Shown: positions 23,585-36,349, numbered from the stretch's first letter. The stretch: DNA of 64,000 nucleotides from Tupaia tana (GCA_026018925.1 JAKSZU010000009.1:68560949-68624948); one strand, 5' to 3'. The notes: generated by a model from the sequence alone, not told the origin. A program made the numbers and translations.

Positions 23585-25237
23585 GTGAGAGATGTAAGTT
23601 TCTTCTTTCTGGTGTCCAGAGCCAGGAAGGAAGGAAAGAAGAGGGAGTACCCAGAGAGCGTCTTTGTATATCCCCTGAGAAGCTATAATTGTTGTAGCAG
23701 ATGTCCTTTTGCCGTTATCTCAGGACTGCCTAGTTCATATCTGGCTATCTACTGATACACATTCCCAATAGTTGGTACAAGAGCTCCATTGGGGAAACAA
23801 TACGGTAATGATGACAGTACTTCCAGTACTGTTCTGGTCCCCAGGACAATCTTTAAGCCTTCACTCCTATTGTTCCTTCTTTGAGAAATGCCTACAATCT
23901 CTCCATCTGTTCCTAGGAAATCCTGCCTACCCTCCAAAGTCAAGCATAAATCAGCCTCCTTGTGAAGGCATTCCTGATTCATGAGATGGGCAGACACTGG
24001 TCCCCGGGGGCCAGAGCACACTGTAGTGGAGCTGAAAAAGAACCACAGGGAAGAGCACTACAAAGAGTGCTAAAGTTTAGTACCAAAATGCTTCACTGAA
24101 CTGGAGGGGCTCATTTAGTTTAATTCACACAGGCTAGAAGCTAGGTGGTTTACCAAATATCCACCACAATGTCTTTGAAAGGTCAAAGCAGTGAGTGCCC
24201 ACCTGATGACAGCTCCTCTCAGGCAGAAAGACCAAAGGCCATGTCAGCTCAGGAGGCTGCAACTAGGAGATAAGAGGTCACAGAGTGACAAGAGGGCAGG
24301 CTTTCTTGGCTCAGGAGAAGAGAACAGGCAACTGCCTAAATGAACTTGTGCAAGTGGAGGATAGTTACATGAAAGGGGAGTAGAAGAGGAGAGATCACAG
24401 CAAGGAAGAACATGACACACAGGAGGGATGTGCACCACTGGCACAGCTAGGAAGTGGCAGGGGTGGGACTTTGCTCAGGGTCATCCAACAATAGTGCCCA
24501 TACCCTTTCGCCTGCCAAACCATCCTCAGAGAAGAATGGACCTTATGTCTGCTTGTTAAAATGTATATCTTCAGGTACAGACTACAGAAATTTCCTGGGC
24601 CTGTCTAGGTCTGGAGAGGAGCCCATAGTTTTGCTTTTCTCACAGTATCTGATTTACTTTAGTCTAGTCTAAGAGGTCACACTTTGAACAACATGACCTC
24701 AGAAGGTGTATCCTTTAGTAACTCCTAACAGGATTCAACTTTCTCAGTTCAAGCATTGCCTAATCTGAGTTTAAAAACCACATCAACTTGCTCAGTGAAA
24801 ATCTGACTACAAGGTTTGATCAGTGTTTTCAAAACAGACATTTATGTAAGTGTTGATTATATTTTTTAGCCTCCATGATCAGCTATTAGGCCTCATATCT
24901 GATAGCTTCTGTTATGACTGGGTTAACAGAGGAACAAAAGCATGGTTGTAACTAATCAATGTCATCTACCTGTTTGGAAAGAGTGCAAGCAAAAGAATCA
25001 AACAATCACCCATGATATACTCACAAATTCAAAATAACTAAAATCCTCCAGACAGAGCAACTGCCTTTTGGAGAGTACTTTTTCCTTTTGAATTATGTAT
25101 TGTTGAAAGGAAATGAATTCAAAAGTATGACTAAGACTTTGACATGAATCTAGATTTATCTATAAAATAGCACAATTTTTATTGAATGAGCTCTGAGTCT
25201 GGATGTTATTTTGATCACCAATTAAAAAATAAAAATA
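23585..25237. other. 1.65 kb SINE-free DNA, higher GC
   Basis: About 23860-23985 resembles the L2 3' region (gaaatcctgcctaccctcc, aaggcattcctgattc). About 24500-24660 may be another hAT/MER5-like remnant. 24000-24460 is G-rich with no open frame or repeat I recognise. Confidence 0.45.
23860..23985 (+). mobile_element. L2-like fragment
   Basis: Short match by eye to the L2 3'-end pattern; decayed. Confidence 0.5.
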
Positions 25238-25521
25238 AGGTACTAGCAGTTTGTCAAAATGGCTATGTCGCTGGACTCCCATGTAGTCGACCATAGTTCG
25301 AGTCCCAGACCCGGTGGCTTAAACTCATGCCAGGTGCATGTGTGTGTGTGTGCCCAAGATTCCGAGAGGAGATTGGAGGAGAAAGGATTGCGGTGTGACC
25401 ATCCTCTCCTGGGGAATGATTTTCTCGCTCTCTGTCTCTCTGTCTCTCTCTGTCTTTTTGGCAAGCACACGTGCCCTATAGAAAAAACCTCTCTAAAAAA
25501 AAGAAAAAAAAGAAGAAAAAA
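25238..25521 (+). mobile_element. tRNA-derived SINE, type A
   Basis: Head partly scrambled (ggtactagcagtttgtcaaaa), body normal. A short TG expansion lies at the gcgtgtgcg position near 25338. Confidence 0.92.
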
Positions 25522-26029
25522 ATAATAGAAGATAATCAACATGAAGTAAATCAGCTGTTCAACTTATATATTAAAATTACATATAATTTGATATTTTAGG
25601 ACTTTTTATTGTCATGTAGTCTAGGTAAATATTTTAGGAATATGTATCAATAAACTACATGGAGCTTTGCTTGATATCAAATGAAAATAAAAATATCCCA
25701 GATTCAATTGATGGGTTCTAGCAATATTTCTTTAAATCCAAGGTGTACTGTTATCTGAATACAAATCAAGTCAATTGGAAATACTTTTAGCAGCAGGGTC
25801 ATATTTGGTCTCTCCTATATACATGCTCAATTTGCGGTAAGAAAGCCACAACTTCCCACTTTCTCTTCTCTTGCATTAGACCTCTCACACTATTTGTCCA
25901 TTGGCACGTAATAGAAGTGTGAGGCTCTGTCACATATTTCTCTGCGACTGTACGTTAATCCCAATCTCCACTCCCAGCCTCACTTTCAGTTTTAGGCTAA
26001 TAAGCAGTGTTTAGACGAGGTAAATTTAA
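25522..26029. other. Intergenic DNA
   Basis: Nothing recognised. Confidence 0.5.
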
Positions 26030-26272
26030 AGTTCTTTTTGTTCCTCTTTATTCATGATAGAGCACGTATGTGTGCATGTAAGAGCGAGTAAGACAAAGAG
26101 AAAGATGAGAACTCTCCATAGGTTCTGGTCATTCCACAATCCCCTCCCTCCAATACTCCTGGGTGTATCCAGCATGTTTCAGGCTGACCGGGGAAGGGGG
26201 ATGATGGCCACTATGTGGGATCCAGCTTTTCTTGAGCAGTGTATTTACCACTGCACCACAGAGCCAGTCCAA
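26030..26272 (-). mobile_element. Old tRNA-derived SINE
   Basis: Decayed minus copy with head ending accactgcaccacagagccag. It is similar in style to the copy at 19187. Confidence 0.72.
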
Positions 26273-26664
26273 GGCCTGGCAAATTTTAAAAACTAAGAAA
26301 AGACCTTTGAAGCTTCCAAATATTCTACTATATGTTTTTCAGGTTTTCTTTACCTCTTTCTTAAAGAGATGCTTTTAAGAACTTTTTAATTTTATCACTT
26401 TGAGTATTACATGTTTGAAATATTGGAACTATAGCCCTTATTGTAAAAATAATTGCACCAGAGGCTCTTTCTATATCTCTTTAACACTACTGCATCTAAA
26501 TTAGGTTAGAGAACTTCACCAATGGAGTTAAATGTGAGATGCAGTAAATTTGCCTATCTGATAGCTTAGGTTGTTAAAGCATTTATAGGTGAGCATATGC
26601 AAATATAGAGAAAGATACATGATGGGGAGAAAATATATGAATGCCATAAAAAATAAAAAAAAAA
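26273..26664. other. AT-rich intergenic DNA
   Basis: Nothing recognised. Confidence 0.5.
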
Positions 26665-26674
26665 AAAAACCTTG

Positions 26675-26934
26675 GGACCAGCAGTTAGCGTAATGGTTAT
26701 GTCGCTGGACTCCCACGTAGTCGACCGTGATTTGCGTCCCGGAGCCGGTGGCTTAAACTCACACCGGGCGCGTGTGCGTGCGTGCCCAAGATCCTGAGAG
26801 GAGAATGGAGGAGAAGGAATTGTGGCGTGGCCATCCCCCCTGGGGGGTGATTCCTCGCTTTCTGTCTCTCTCTATCTGTCTGGCGAGCGCATGCGCCCTA
26901 TAGCAAAAACCTCTCAAAAAAAAAAAAAAAAAAG
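26675..26934 (+). mobile_element. tRNA-derived SINE, type A
   Basis: Near-consensus, flanked by accttg repeats after A-runs on both sides (26669-26674 and about 26935). Confidence 0.95.
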
Positions 26935-28311
26935 ACCTTGAGTTGTACAAACATTGACAAGTGCTTTTCTTATATTAGTTTAAAAACTGGAAGAAAAAGT
27001 ATACACATGCAAAAGACAATGCAAAACTGTTAAGATGAACAAGTAGAAAAGTAATGATACAGAAAGATATATACTAAGTGAAGATATATATTAATATATA
27101 TATGTATTATGTGAATAAGATTACAAAATTGAATGTATATTATCATCCCATTTTGATTAAAATATAGCCATATAAGTAGATCAATAATTTTACCACAAGG
27201 AAATAAATGATATATTAAGTTTTCAGGGGTTTACTTTTATTTCATCGTTTTTTGCTTCTCTACATCTTTTTTCAAATATAGATAACTTTATTATAACAAG
27301 TGAAAGTCATGTTAAGAACATGCTTATGTAAAAAATTTGGAAATATGGATAATTATGGAAAAGAAAAACAATCCTCAGATTCATCATTTAAAAATAATCA
27401 CTCCTTAAAATACTGGCGCAGTTTCAGCCAGTTATTCTCCCTATGTACATTTTTTTTATTGAGTTCATACTTTTGAAGTCTTTTTGAAATGTATTCTGCA
27501 ATATAGCTATTCCAAATTTACCACTGGCTTAGATTAAGCTAGCATGTGATAAGGTACATTTATTCTCATAAATAGAGAACTACCTACACCTTTTCTGTAA
27601 GCAGAAGACAGCTCCTATTCTACAATACTCCCTTCCCCAAATTACACATTATCCTTCCTACCCATTCTATTCAACACATGATACTTAGGTAGTCACCTTG
27701 CTTTTCTCTCTGTACAGAACAGTGGTTATTACAGCTATTTGATAATCCTCCCTAGTTATTAAACTACTCAAATATTTCTGAATTACTATACTGGTCTAGG
27801 CATTTCGCCATTGAATAAACTAAACTTTCATGCACATAAAATCTAGCATGTCACAGCCTTCTCCCCCAAAAATATTCTTTTTCATTTTTCATAGGACTGT
27901 ATATGTACTCTTGTGGAAATAAAATGAAAATTAGTCAAGTAGGGAGCTAACTGTATTTTAAAATTCTCACTTGCAAGCTATCAAATTTGTTTTGTGGTCT
28001 CTTAATTATCTTTTCCATTATTGATATTTCTTCTTTTCATCACTTCCTACATTTTGGTCACACCACTTAAAATAGATGGTGCTTGTTTTAAAAGGATTCT
28101 ATCACGGATCAGTGAAGACTGTCATTTATCTTGTGGTTTCAGAAAGCTGTTTCAGAAAGCTGACATCTGCCCATTGGCCCCAAATGCTTAGATTTTCCTA
28201 ATTGTACAGCTAGGAAAAAAAAATAAAATTCTCTCTCCCTTGCTCTCTTTTCACTTCTCTTTCTCCCATGGCCACAGTGGACATTTCTACTCTTTTCTGT
28301 CACAGGATCAT
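26935..28311. other. 1.4 kb of AT-rich DNA
   Basis: 27040-27240 has the look of an old L1 3' UTR (atatatatgtattatgtg, cccattttgattaaaat). I could not confirm it. No gene. Confidence 0.4.
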
Positions 28312-28325
28312 CACACAGGCTATTT

Positions 28326-28380
28326 AAAAAAAAATTTATTAGAGAGATTTTTTGCTATAAGGCACGTGTGCTCACTGAAG

Positions 28381-28412
<32 letters not shown>

Positions 28413-28593
28413 CAAGCAAGAAATTACCCACCCCCCAAGGAGGATGACCATGCTGCAATCTTTTCTCCTCCATTCTCTTCTCAGAATTTTGGGTACACAA
28501 TTACATGCACCCAGTGTGAGTTTTAAGCTGCTAGGTCCAGGTCGACTACATGGAAGGCCAGCAACGTAACTATTACACTATCTGCTGGTCTTA
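28326..28593 (-). mobile_element. tRNA-derived SINE, type A
   Basis: TSD cacacaggctattt / cacacatactattt (28312-28325, 28594-28607). (GA)n at 28387-28413. Confidence 0.94.
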
Positions 28594-28609
28594 CACACAT
28601 ACTATTTCT

Positions 28610-28910
28610 AACCAGGAAGGTTAGTCTCTTCCCCTTCTGCCCCCTTTTCAACTATTCAACTCCTACTCAACAATTTGCTGTCAGAATAATCTCAGTTCAT
28701 CTTCAGAGATTCTATCTCTGACTCCCCATATACATGACCCATAGGTTAGATTCTCTTCTGTCATACAGTTTCGTAGCCTAACAATACTCTTAAGTTCCCT
28801 TCCAGGCTTAATTTTACATGAATATATGCATAACTTGTTTCATTTTCACCTTCTTCACTTGATTTTATGTTCCTTAGCAGCAGGGACCATGTCTGATAAC
28901 TGTTTTTGTT
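28610..28910 (+). mobile_element. L2-like fragment
   Basis: Ends with ttccttagcagcagggaccatgtc-like wording, preceded by C/T-rich L2-type sequence. Diverged. Confidence 0.5.
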
Positions 28911-29083
28911 CATTTTGGACCTCCTTTTCCCATATTTGTGCATAGCAGACAATGAATTCTGCTGTATGTGCAAGTGAATGTATAAAGAACTAATGACAGC
29001 ATTTGAAACCTTGTTATTATCAAGTGTACTGGAAGGCTCAGACTATAGGCAGTTGAAAACTGTATGACAAAAGACATTTTGGG

Positions 29084-29359
29084 GGAACCAGCAGTTAGCG
29101 TAATGGCTATGTCGCTGGACTCCCACGTAGTCGACCGCGGTTCGCGTCTCGAACCCGGTGGCTTACAACTCACGCCAGGCGCGTGTGCGTGCGTGCCCAA
29201 GATCCCCCGAGAGGAGAATGGAGGAGAAGGGATTGCGGCGTGACCATACCCCCTGGGGGGTGATTTCTCGCTTTCTGTCTCTATGTCTCTCTCTGTCTGT
29301 CTGGCGAGCGCACGCGCCCTATAGCGAAAAACCTCTCCAAAAAAAAAGAAGAAAAAAAA
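29084..29359 (+). mobile_element. tRNA-derived SINE, subtype A2
   Basis: Perfect TSD aaaagacattttggg (29069-29083, 29360-29374). A2 markers ggaacc, ggttcgcgtc, gtgaccat and tagcgaaaaa all present. Confidence 0.98.
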
Positions 29360-29548
29360 AAAAGACATTTTGGGAGACGGGAGATGTAAGCTTAAAGCTT
29401 AGTTCTGCTTTCAGCTCACCTTGTAGCCTTGAGTTGTCTTGACCTTTTGGCTTTAAGATTCTGCACATCCATGACAAATAGGAGAGAGAAAAGGATGGAA
29501 TAAGCTTCTGGTCACAGAAAGGAAGAAGGAAGAAAGCAAAATGACAAG

Positions 29549-29637
29549 TGCTGGCAGGTGGTGTGATGGTCAAGTGTACTGGACTCCCACATGGACAACC
29601 ATGGTTTGAGTCCCAGACCTGGTGGCTTGCTTTCTTA

Positions 29638-29668
<31 letters not shown>

Positions 29669-29704
29669 CTTCTCTGGTCAAACTGAAATAAATAAATAAA
29701 TAAT
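29549..29704 (+). mobile_element. Short SINE, type C
   Basis: Perfect TSD aagcaaaatgacaag (29534-29548, 29705-29719). It has the whole short form: head, cttgctttcttactctc, (CT)n and ggtcaaactgaaataaata. Confidence 0.97.
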
Positions 29705-29719
29705 AAGCAAAATGACAAG

Positions 29720-30877
29720 CACATATGATAGAGAGAAGTTCTTTGTAGATTCACTGCTTTGGGTACAGACTACTGTGGGGTACACATAATAGGGTAAGTA
29801 AGGGAATACTTTTCTAAACTGAACAGGAGGACTCATATGAAAATAGTTCAGGTATCCTCCACATGAATATCCTTTAATAAAGACAAAAGTAAATTGAGTG
29901 TCTTAAACTTTCTTGAAAGTAACATCATGCAGTAGTAAGATTATCATTGAATGGTCTGTGTGGAGTTGAATCTGGAACGTTCATAACTTTTGAATTCATG
30001 ATGAGGGAGTAGAAATAATCTCATGTGTATGACTTTATTTTTTTTCTCAGTTGAATTTTCTGAATATAAAATTACACATTTAACAATGAGCTGGAAAAAA
30101 TTCAGCTGCAGATAATTCCTACATAAAAATGATAATCTATCTCTCTAATGAGGTCACACTGTTCTTCAATGGGGAAGTATATATGTGTGTATACACATAC
30201 ATGCACACATTATGTATATTATATATATATATATGTTTACATATTCTTCCTTATCTTATTTACATTTGTAGTAATTGCTTCTTGCATGCACCATGAAAGA
30301 CTGACTGTCATTACCAATATGTCGCAAGACTTCTCTCTTACAGCTTTTGGCAAGCTATCGTAAGGGAAATGGCAGAGTTTGGCCTTTGATACTGGCATAT
30401 TTTCAATGAGATCTGTTCCTTCGTGCTTCTTTCTCCCGCCTCCCAAGCTGCAGAGCATTGAATATTAAAGTAGCTGCCACTTAATTAACATTTTTTACTG
30501 CTATCATGTCTGTTTAAACTCTCATTTTCAATTAAAAGAAGGATTAATCATTTTCATTTTTAATAAAATGTGAAATGTAAGTTAGTTTAGAAGCTGCTCA
30601 AGAGCTAATTAAAACTAGAATTGTTCCGCCAAGTCCAAATTATGTATTTGTCATATGTAAATAATTTGAAAGTTTTTAATACAGTTATAAGTTGTATTAT
30701 CTCCAACAACATCCAGCCCTATTTACATGTTCCTGGTGTTCTATAATGTCAATGGAATTCATTTTAATATAGGGTACTTTCAAGAGTTTTTAAGGCTTCC
30801 ATGTGACCAAACTACAGAATATCAAAATAATAAAAACTGACTTGAAAATATTTCTGGGGAGTTCTCTATAATAGATA
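29720..30877. other. 1.1 kb SINE-free DNA, possible conserved noncoding
   Basis: Apart from a TA/TG tract at 30169-30240 it looks unique. 30440-30720 has several homeodomain-type TAATTA cores. No gene model. Confidence 0.4.
30169..30240. repeat. TA/TG/CA alternating tract
   Basis: Units of tatgtg, tacaca and atatat. Confidence 0.85.
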
Positions 30878-31115
30878 CAATTTATTGAGTGTTTACTATG
30901 TGCCAGGTACCTGCCAAACACTTTAATTACATCACCTCACTTCTCTTTATAATCACAAGACCTGTAAATATCCTCATTTTACAAAAGATAAAACAGAAAT
31001 TCAGAAAGATTAAATGGACCTGCAGCAGGTCACACAGCTAGTAAACAATAAACTCAGGTTTGTCTTCCCTCAGATTTCATGATTGTTTTAATCAGTATGC
31101 TGTGCTGATTCACTA
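30878..31115 (+). mobile_element. MIR-type ancient SINE
   Basis: The best MIR in the window: gtttactatgtgccaggtac, ctcattttacaaaagat, gcaggtcacacagctagtaa and atcagtatgctgtgctg, in order. Confidence 0.9.
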
Positions 31116-31201
31116 TCCAGTTTTAGGTTGAATAACTATTGAAGGCAGGATTGGTCATCAGTAAAGCTGACTGTATTGAAGATGATTGACAAAATTTTGG
31201 G

Positions 31202-31437
31202 CCTCGGCCCTGTAGCACAGTGGTTAAGTGCTGCACATAGAAAGCTAGATCATGATTCAAATTTGAAAAACACAGCAGGTGTGTGTGTGTGTGTGTGTGT
31301 GTGTGTCCATGTGTATGCTCCAAATCCTGATGGTATGAGAGGATAGCGAAGGAAGGATTATAGCATGACCATGTCCCAGTTGGGGGTGCTCTGTCTCTCT
31401 TTCTGGTGAGTACACGCACCCATTAGCAGTGAAAACC
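31202..31437 (+). mobile_element. tRNA-derived SINE, type B, with TG expansion
   Basis: Head ggccctgtagcacagtgg. A (GT)n run at 31279-31306 sits where the family carries gcgtgtgcgtgcgtg. Confidence 0.9.
31279..31306. repeat. (GT)n microsatellite in a SINE
   Basis: Perfect dinucleotide run. Confidence 0.95.
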
Positions 31438-31439
31438 AA

Positions 31440-32236
31440 TTATTTTCATTGCCAAAAATACATGATTGACAAGAGTAGAATTTACTTTTTATTGCTTGAT
31501 TCCAGCATTAGCATCCTTTTCAGTAGACTTTTCTGCAATTAACTATTTCTATGCGTCTGCATTTCTGATTGAATCTAAAGTAAATATCAGCAAATCTCTT
31601 CAGAGCATTGCTTTTACTTATAGCTTACAAGATGGCTTATCACTTTATAATCACTGTTTTCAAAACATGTTAGACGGCCATTAATTAAGAATTGATTGAA
31701 CACCTAAATGAGCTTCATATCTGTGGATTTATCAAATGCTTTTTACATAAGGAACACAGACAAAGTAGTCTACAGCATTAATGCACATGTCAGGGTTATA
31801 AGCTTAATTAAGTTTGAATTGAGAAAGATATTAGTGCTAGTTTGTTACCAAAGGAATCAACATATCTTTTCAGTAACATAAAAGATGGAAACTATCAGTA
31901 CCTATTGAAACTTACTATAACTTTTTGAAATTTGATATAGACTCTCAGATAAAATGAAATACATTATTGCTTAGCTGTGACATATTTAAAAGTTGTTTTA
32001 GAGGTCAGCAGATGAGGTCTGGGTTTCCTTACTTCACACTCCAATGTTTCCTCTTGGATTTAAGCCTGATTTGGAACCACAACTTATTGTTGGATCTTGA
32101 GTTCTTCTGAAGGATTTTTGTACCTCCCACCTACAAGCCTTGGCTCTAGATATTTAGTGCACACCTATGACACAATTGAAAATAATGATTCCAGAATAAG
32201 TAAAAATACTATTTAAAATAACAATTTAAAATTTCA
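31440..32236. other. Intergenic DNA
   Basis: No repeat or gene recognised. It is similar in character to 30250-30720, with TTAATTAA cores near 31680 and 31805. Confidence 0.45.
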
Positions 32237-32245
32237 CCTACAAGT

Positions 32246-32510
32246 GGGCCAACAGATGACATGGTGGTTAAGGTGCTAGACACCACATGGCCAACTCTGT
32301 GGTTCATGTCCTGGACTTGGAAGCTTGAAAAGCATGCAGAGTGCATGTGCGTGTGTAGCCAAAATCCTTTAAGAAAAATGATGGAGAAGAAATTGCAGTG
32401 TAGCCATGTCCCCTGGGGGGGGGGGGGTTTCTCACTTTCCCTCTCTCTCTGTCACTCTCTATCTCTCTCTGGTGAGTGCACATGCCCTATAGCAAATAAT
32501 AATAAAAGTG
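32246..32510 (+). mobile_element. tRNA-derived SINE, type A
   Basis: TSD cctacaagt (32237-32245, 32511-32519). G-run expansion at 32413-32427. Confidence 0.93.
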
Positions 32511-32545
32511 CCTACAAGTAAATTACACTTAAAATCCACAAAAGT

Positions 32546-32810
32546 GAGCAGGTTGGTGGAGTGGTGGTTAAGGTGGCTGGATCTCAAACTGCCAACTGTG
32601 CAGTTTGAGTTCCTACCCGGTGGCTTGAAAAACACACTGGTGTATGTATGTGCATGCCCAAAATCCTGAAAGGAGAGAAAAATACAGGAGAAGGGATTGT
32701 GGCATGTCCATTCTCCAGTAAGTGGTAATTTCTCATTTTCTGTCTTTCTGTCTCTCTCTGGTGAGTACATGCAAGTTCTGTTGGGAGGGGGACTAAAAAA
32801 ACTTCTTAAC
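32546..32810 (+). mobile_element. tRNA-derived SINE, old
   Basis: Flanks ccacaaaagt and acacaaaagt. The 3' end past ggtgagtacatgc has diverged. Confidence 0.87.
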
Positions 32811-32820
32811 ACACAAAAGT

Positions 32821-33188
32821 TACACATAAAAACAAATTTTAAAATTATATTGACTCTATGTTGCTGGGGAAATGCCCAATAGGCTTTTCAGGCACGTAGC
32901 AGATATACTGAACCAATTCCAGCCCCCCAGAGCCCTACAAAATTTTACCAAGGTTGTCCACTACATTATGAGGCTAAAGAAGATATCTCTTAGCTCAAGA
33001 GCAAGTACAAATGAAGAGATCTAAAGCATAGTCATCAGGATGACATACTCATCAGGTTCAAATTCACAGTGAATTTTAAATCTATCTGTACAAGAACTGA
33101 AGTCATCAAACCATAAGGTCCAGGTATAGCTGAAACAGGCTACACAATAGTACAAAGACAAACTATAAAGGACTGAAACAAATATGTG

Positions 33189-33223
<35 letters not shown>

Positions 33224-33868
33224 TGGAGACATCTTACTGTCATCAGAGAACTAAGAGATATGCATGCAATCAATGCCTCATGGGAAAAGTGGTAGAGGAT
33301 GATAATACATTTATTTCCTAACTACACCTCAAAACTTTCTATCGTTGACATTTGGGAAAGAAAATCAGAAGAATATGTGTAACCAAATCCTAGATATTCT
33401 CCTCCCTGCATTGTATAGTTTGAGCCAGATTCCCCTAATATATCAAAGACCATCTCCAAATTTATAAAGACACTAACATGATAAAATATGATCTTTTGCC
33501 ATTAAAAGGACAATTCAGTAGGATAGCATAAAATGTTGCAATTAAGGAAAATATTAATGGATGATTTTTTTGCTTGACTATATTCACAAATATTTAGATA
33601 TTTAGTGGATTACTACCACTCCATTCAGCTCTGCCATATGCTCACTCAGATAGCCAGTCAGCTCAAGAGCTCAAAGCACAGCTTGCTTATAAATTGCACT
33701 TAATTTTGCAAACATAGAAGAAAACACATAGAATCAGAGCTTCAGGAGTATCAAGAAGGATTTGATAGCCATTCTTCAGTTGTTTAAAAAATTTCAGCAA
33801 TAAATTTTAATTTTAACAAAATACATCATATTACTTATATTTACTGAAATAAATAAAAACAGGATAAA
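32821..33868. other. 1 kb of intergenic DNA
   Basis: (CA)n at 33191-33220. Otherwise nothing recognised. Confidence 0.5.
33191..33220. repeat. (CA)n microsatellite
   Basis: Pure run, not visibly attached to a SINE. Confidence 0.95.
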
Positions 33869-34120
33869 AAAGGTCAGCTGTGGTATGGCTGTTAAGGCAC
33901 CTGGATCCCATATTGCTGACTGCATGGTCTGAGTCCTAGACAAACTCAGCAGCTTGAAAAACATGTCGAGTGCATGTGCGTTCGTGCCAAAAATCCAGAG
34001 AGGAGAAATGAAGGAGCAGGGATTGTGGTATGGCCATTTCTCCTGGGGAGTGGTTTTTCACTTTCTCTCTCTCTCTCTCTCTCTCTCTGGTGAGCACATG
34101 TGCACTATAACAAAATTAAA
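33869..34120 (+). mobile_element. tRNA-derived SINE, old
   Basis: Full length, with (CT)n at 34063-34088. The ending (gtgcactataacaaaattaaa) blends type A and type B/C features. Confidence 0.88.
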
Positions 34121-34181
34121 ATAAATTGAAAAGATATGCTGTAACTTGTTCTTAGGCTGAAGAATCAAAAATGTATAGAAG

Positions 34182-34434
34182 GGACCAGCAGTTAGCATAA
34201 TGGCTATGTCGCTGGACTCCCATGTAGTCGACCGTGATATGAGTCCCGGACCCGGTGGCTTAAACTCACGTTGGACGCGAGTGCATGTGTGCCCAAGATC
34301 CATAGAGGAGAATGGAGGAGAAGGGATTGCGGCATGGCCATCCTCCCTGGGGGATGATTTCTTACTTTCTGTCTCTCTGTCTATCTCCGTCTGTCTGGTG
34401 AGCGCACGCGCCCTATAGCGAAAACCTCTCAAAA
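34182..34434 (+). mobile_element. tRNA-derived SINE, type A
   Basis: Perfect TSD aaaatgtatagaag (34168-34181, 34435-34448). Confidence 0.97.
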
Positions 34435-34602
34435 AAAATGTATAGAAGTCAATTATCTGCATAAATCCAAAATGATCATTCATATGGAGAAAATAAATAT
34501 ATAAGAACAGGGAGAAATCTTGTGGAGAAAAAAAAGTAATGGAGATGAACAGTAAGTGGAACTATCAGGTATTAAAACATACAATAATACTACAACTTTC
34601 TA

Positions 34603-34869
34603 GGGCTTGTCGTGTAGCCCAGTAGTTAAGGGATCCAGATCCCACATGACCAAGTGGGTTTTGAATCCCAACCCCAGCAGCTTAATAACAAAATCACTCC
34701 TGGCACTTGTGCATGTGCACCCCAAATTACGACAGGGTGGACAAATGAAGAAAGAGAAAATGTGGCATGACCATGACCCATTCAGGAATACTTTGTCCCT
34801 CTTTGTCTCTCTGTGTCTCTCTGTACACCTCTGGTGAGATCACATACCCTCTGGTAATTAAAAAAAAAG
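34603..34869 (+). mobile_element. tRNA-derived SINE, type B
   Basis: Head gcttgtcgtgtagcccag; end ccctctggtaattaaa. Confidence 0.88.
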
Positions 34870-35310
34870 TTATAATGTCATAGATATATTAGACTGTACA
34901 CAAGAATGGATACAAAGATGAGTAAAATTAAAGAACTATGGATACAAAAACATAGAAATCAAATATCTGATGACATTTCAAATCAAAGTGAAAAGAAATT
35001 AATTATTGAATATTCATTTTTAATAAGTAATTCCTTAAGTAGATCAAAACTATATCTTAAAATAAATAGTTAAAGTACTAGGAAAAAGCATGCAATTTTT
35101 TTTTTTTTTTTAGAAATTCTAGGGGTTGGAAAGAACTGCCTCAACAAAATACAAAATAGAAACATGAAAGTCTAAAATTATTCATGCAGTTGATTACACA
35201 AAAATAAAAATTAATGCACAGCAAGTCATACTATACATCAAGAAAAAACATGAATTTGAACTATGTAAAATACTTGTAACACATAAAATAGTAAAAAAGT
35301 TGACTTGTTT
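34870..35310. other. AT-rich intergenic DNA
   Basis: Poly-T at 35096-35111. No gene. Confidence 0.5.
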
Positions 35311-35384
35311 TATTGGGTGGTCAGAAAAGTCATGACACATTTTTGTGTAGAAAAACATATCATGACTTTTCCGACCACTCAATA
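35311..35384. mobile_element. Palindromic mini-transposon (MITE), copy 3, best preserved
   Basis: 74 bp including the flanking TA on each side. The left arm tattgggtggtcagaaaag and right arm cttttccgaccactcaata are inverted copies over about 25 bp with two mismatches. The centre is short and A/T-rich. It would fold into one near-perfect hairpin. No coding capacity. Confidence 0.9.
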
Positions 35385-35850
35385 TATATATAAATAGCTC
35401 TTAAAAATAAATATGATGCAGGGGAAAAAAGAGAAAAAATAGGAGAAGATGTAGCTAAGCAGCTAACAGCAATAAAAACTAAAAAATTGTTAAAACACTC
35501 GTTATTTTTAACAACAAAATGAAACCAAACTTTTGAAAGTTTGACAAGAAATTTTGTGGAGTAAGGTTTGAGAGATCTTTTTATTTATCAGAAAGTTTTA
35601 TTGGTTGTAGACATTGATTAAAAACCTTTATGATGGGCAACATGGGAATATTTATCATATTACATGCATATATCATTTGATTTGCTGATTACACTTTAAA
35701 AATTTTATCTTATTACTAAATTCACAAATACGTACAGGATACATGACAATTGATTTTTCATTGCAATATTGAATATAGTAGTGAACACACTGAAGTATTA
35801 AATAAGAATATGGCACCATAAAATGGAATTATGGACTTAAAACATGTTTA
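35385..35850. other. AT-rich intergenic DNA
   Basis: Nothing recognised. Confidence 0.5.
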
Positions 35851-36190
35851 TGGCACATCAACATGTGCCAAGTGCTACTTCAGGAATTAAAGACAGAGCA
35901 GTGAACAAGTTTGATGGGGTCTCTGTTCTTATGAAAGTTACCTTCTATTAGTACAGTGAGAAAACAAACAAGTAAACAGATAAATAAGCAAGGTTATTTT
36001 ATGATAGGTAAGTGTTGAGGACAAATAGAGAATAATGATGTGCATATAGCTACTTGCTATTGGATGATCAGAGAAAGACTCTGAGAGGTGGTAAATTAGA
36101 TAGTGAGCTGAATGAAGTGAGGATGTGATTCAACAGGTGAGAAGATCTAGAAGGAAGGATATGTCATACAATGTGCAAGCGAAGACAATA
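35850..36190 (+). mobile_element. Ancient dispersed repeat, family uncertain
   Basis: Has the common mammalian pattern catgtgccaagtgctac, gagcagtgaacaag, ggtctctgttcttatgaaag and caagtaaacagataaataag. The same consensus recurs at 38235. I do not assign the family. Confidence 0.55.
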
Positions 36191-36211
36191 TAACAAATAG
36201 GGTGGATCTGT

Positions 36212-36349
36212 GGCCAGCGGTTGGCATGGTGGTTAAGGCACTGGACTCCCACATGACCGCTGGTGATTCAAGTCTTGAACCTGGTGTGCTTTCTCACTTT
36301 CCCCACCTCTCTCTCTGATCACATTAAATAATAATAAATAAAAATCTTT
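36212..36349 (+). mobile_element. Short SINE, type C
   Basis: TSD aaatagggtggatctgt / aaataaggtagatctat. The most compact copy: head, tttctcactttccc, then gatcacattaaataataa. Confidence 0.93.

Noticed and set aside
23749..24021. 90-codon minus-strand frame in a GC-richer segment as a possible exon
   Set aside because: Overlaps an L2-like fragment, shows no splice-site context and no familiar domain.
28910..29368. 152-codon minus-strand frame
   Set aside because: Runs through the antisense of an A2 SINE into unrelated flank; no conserved domain.
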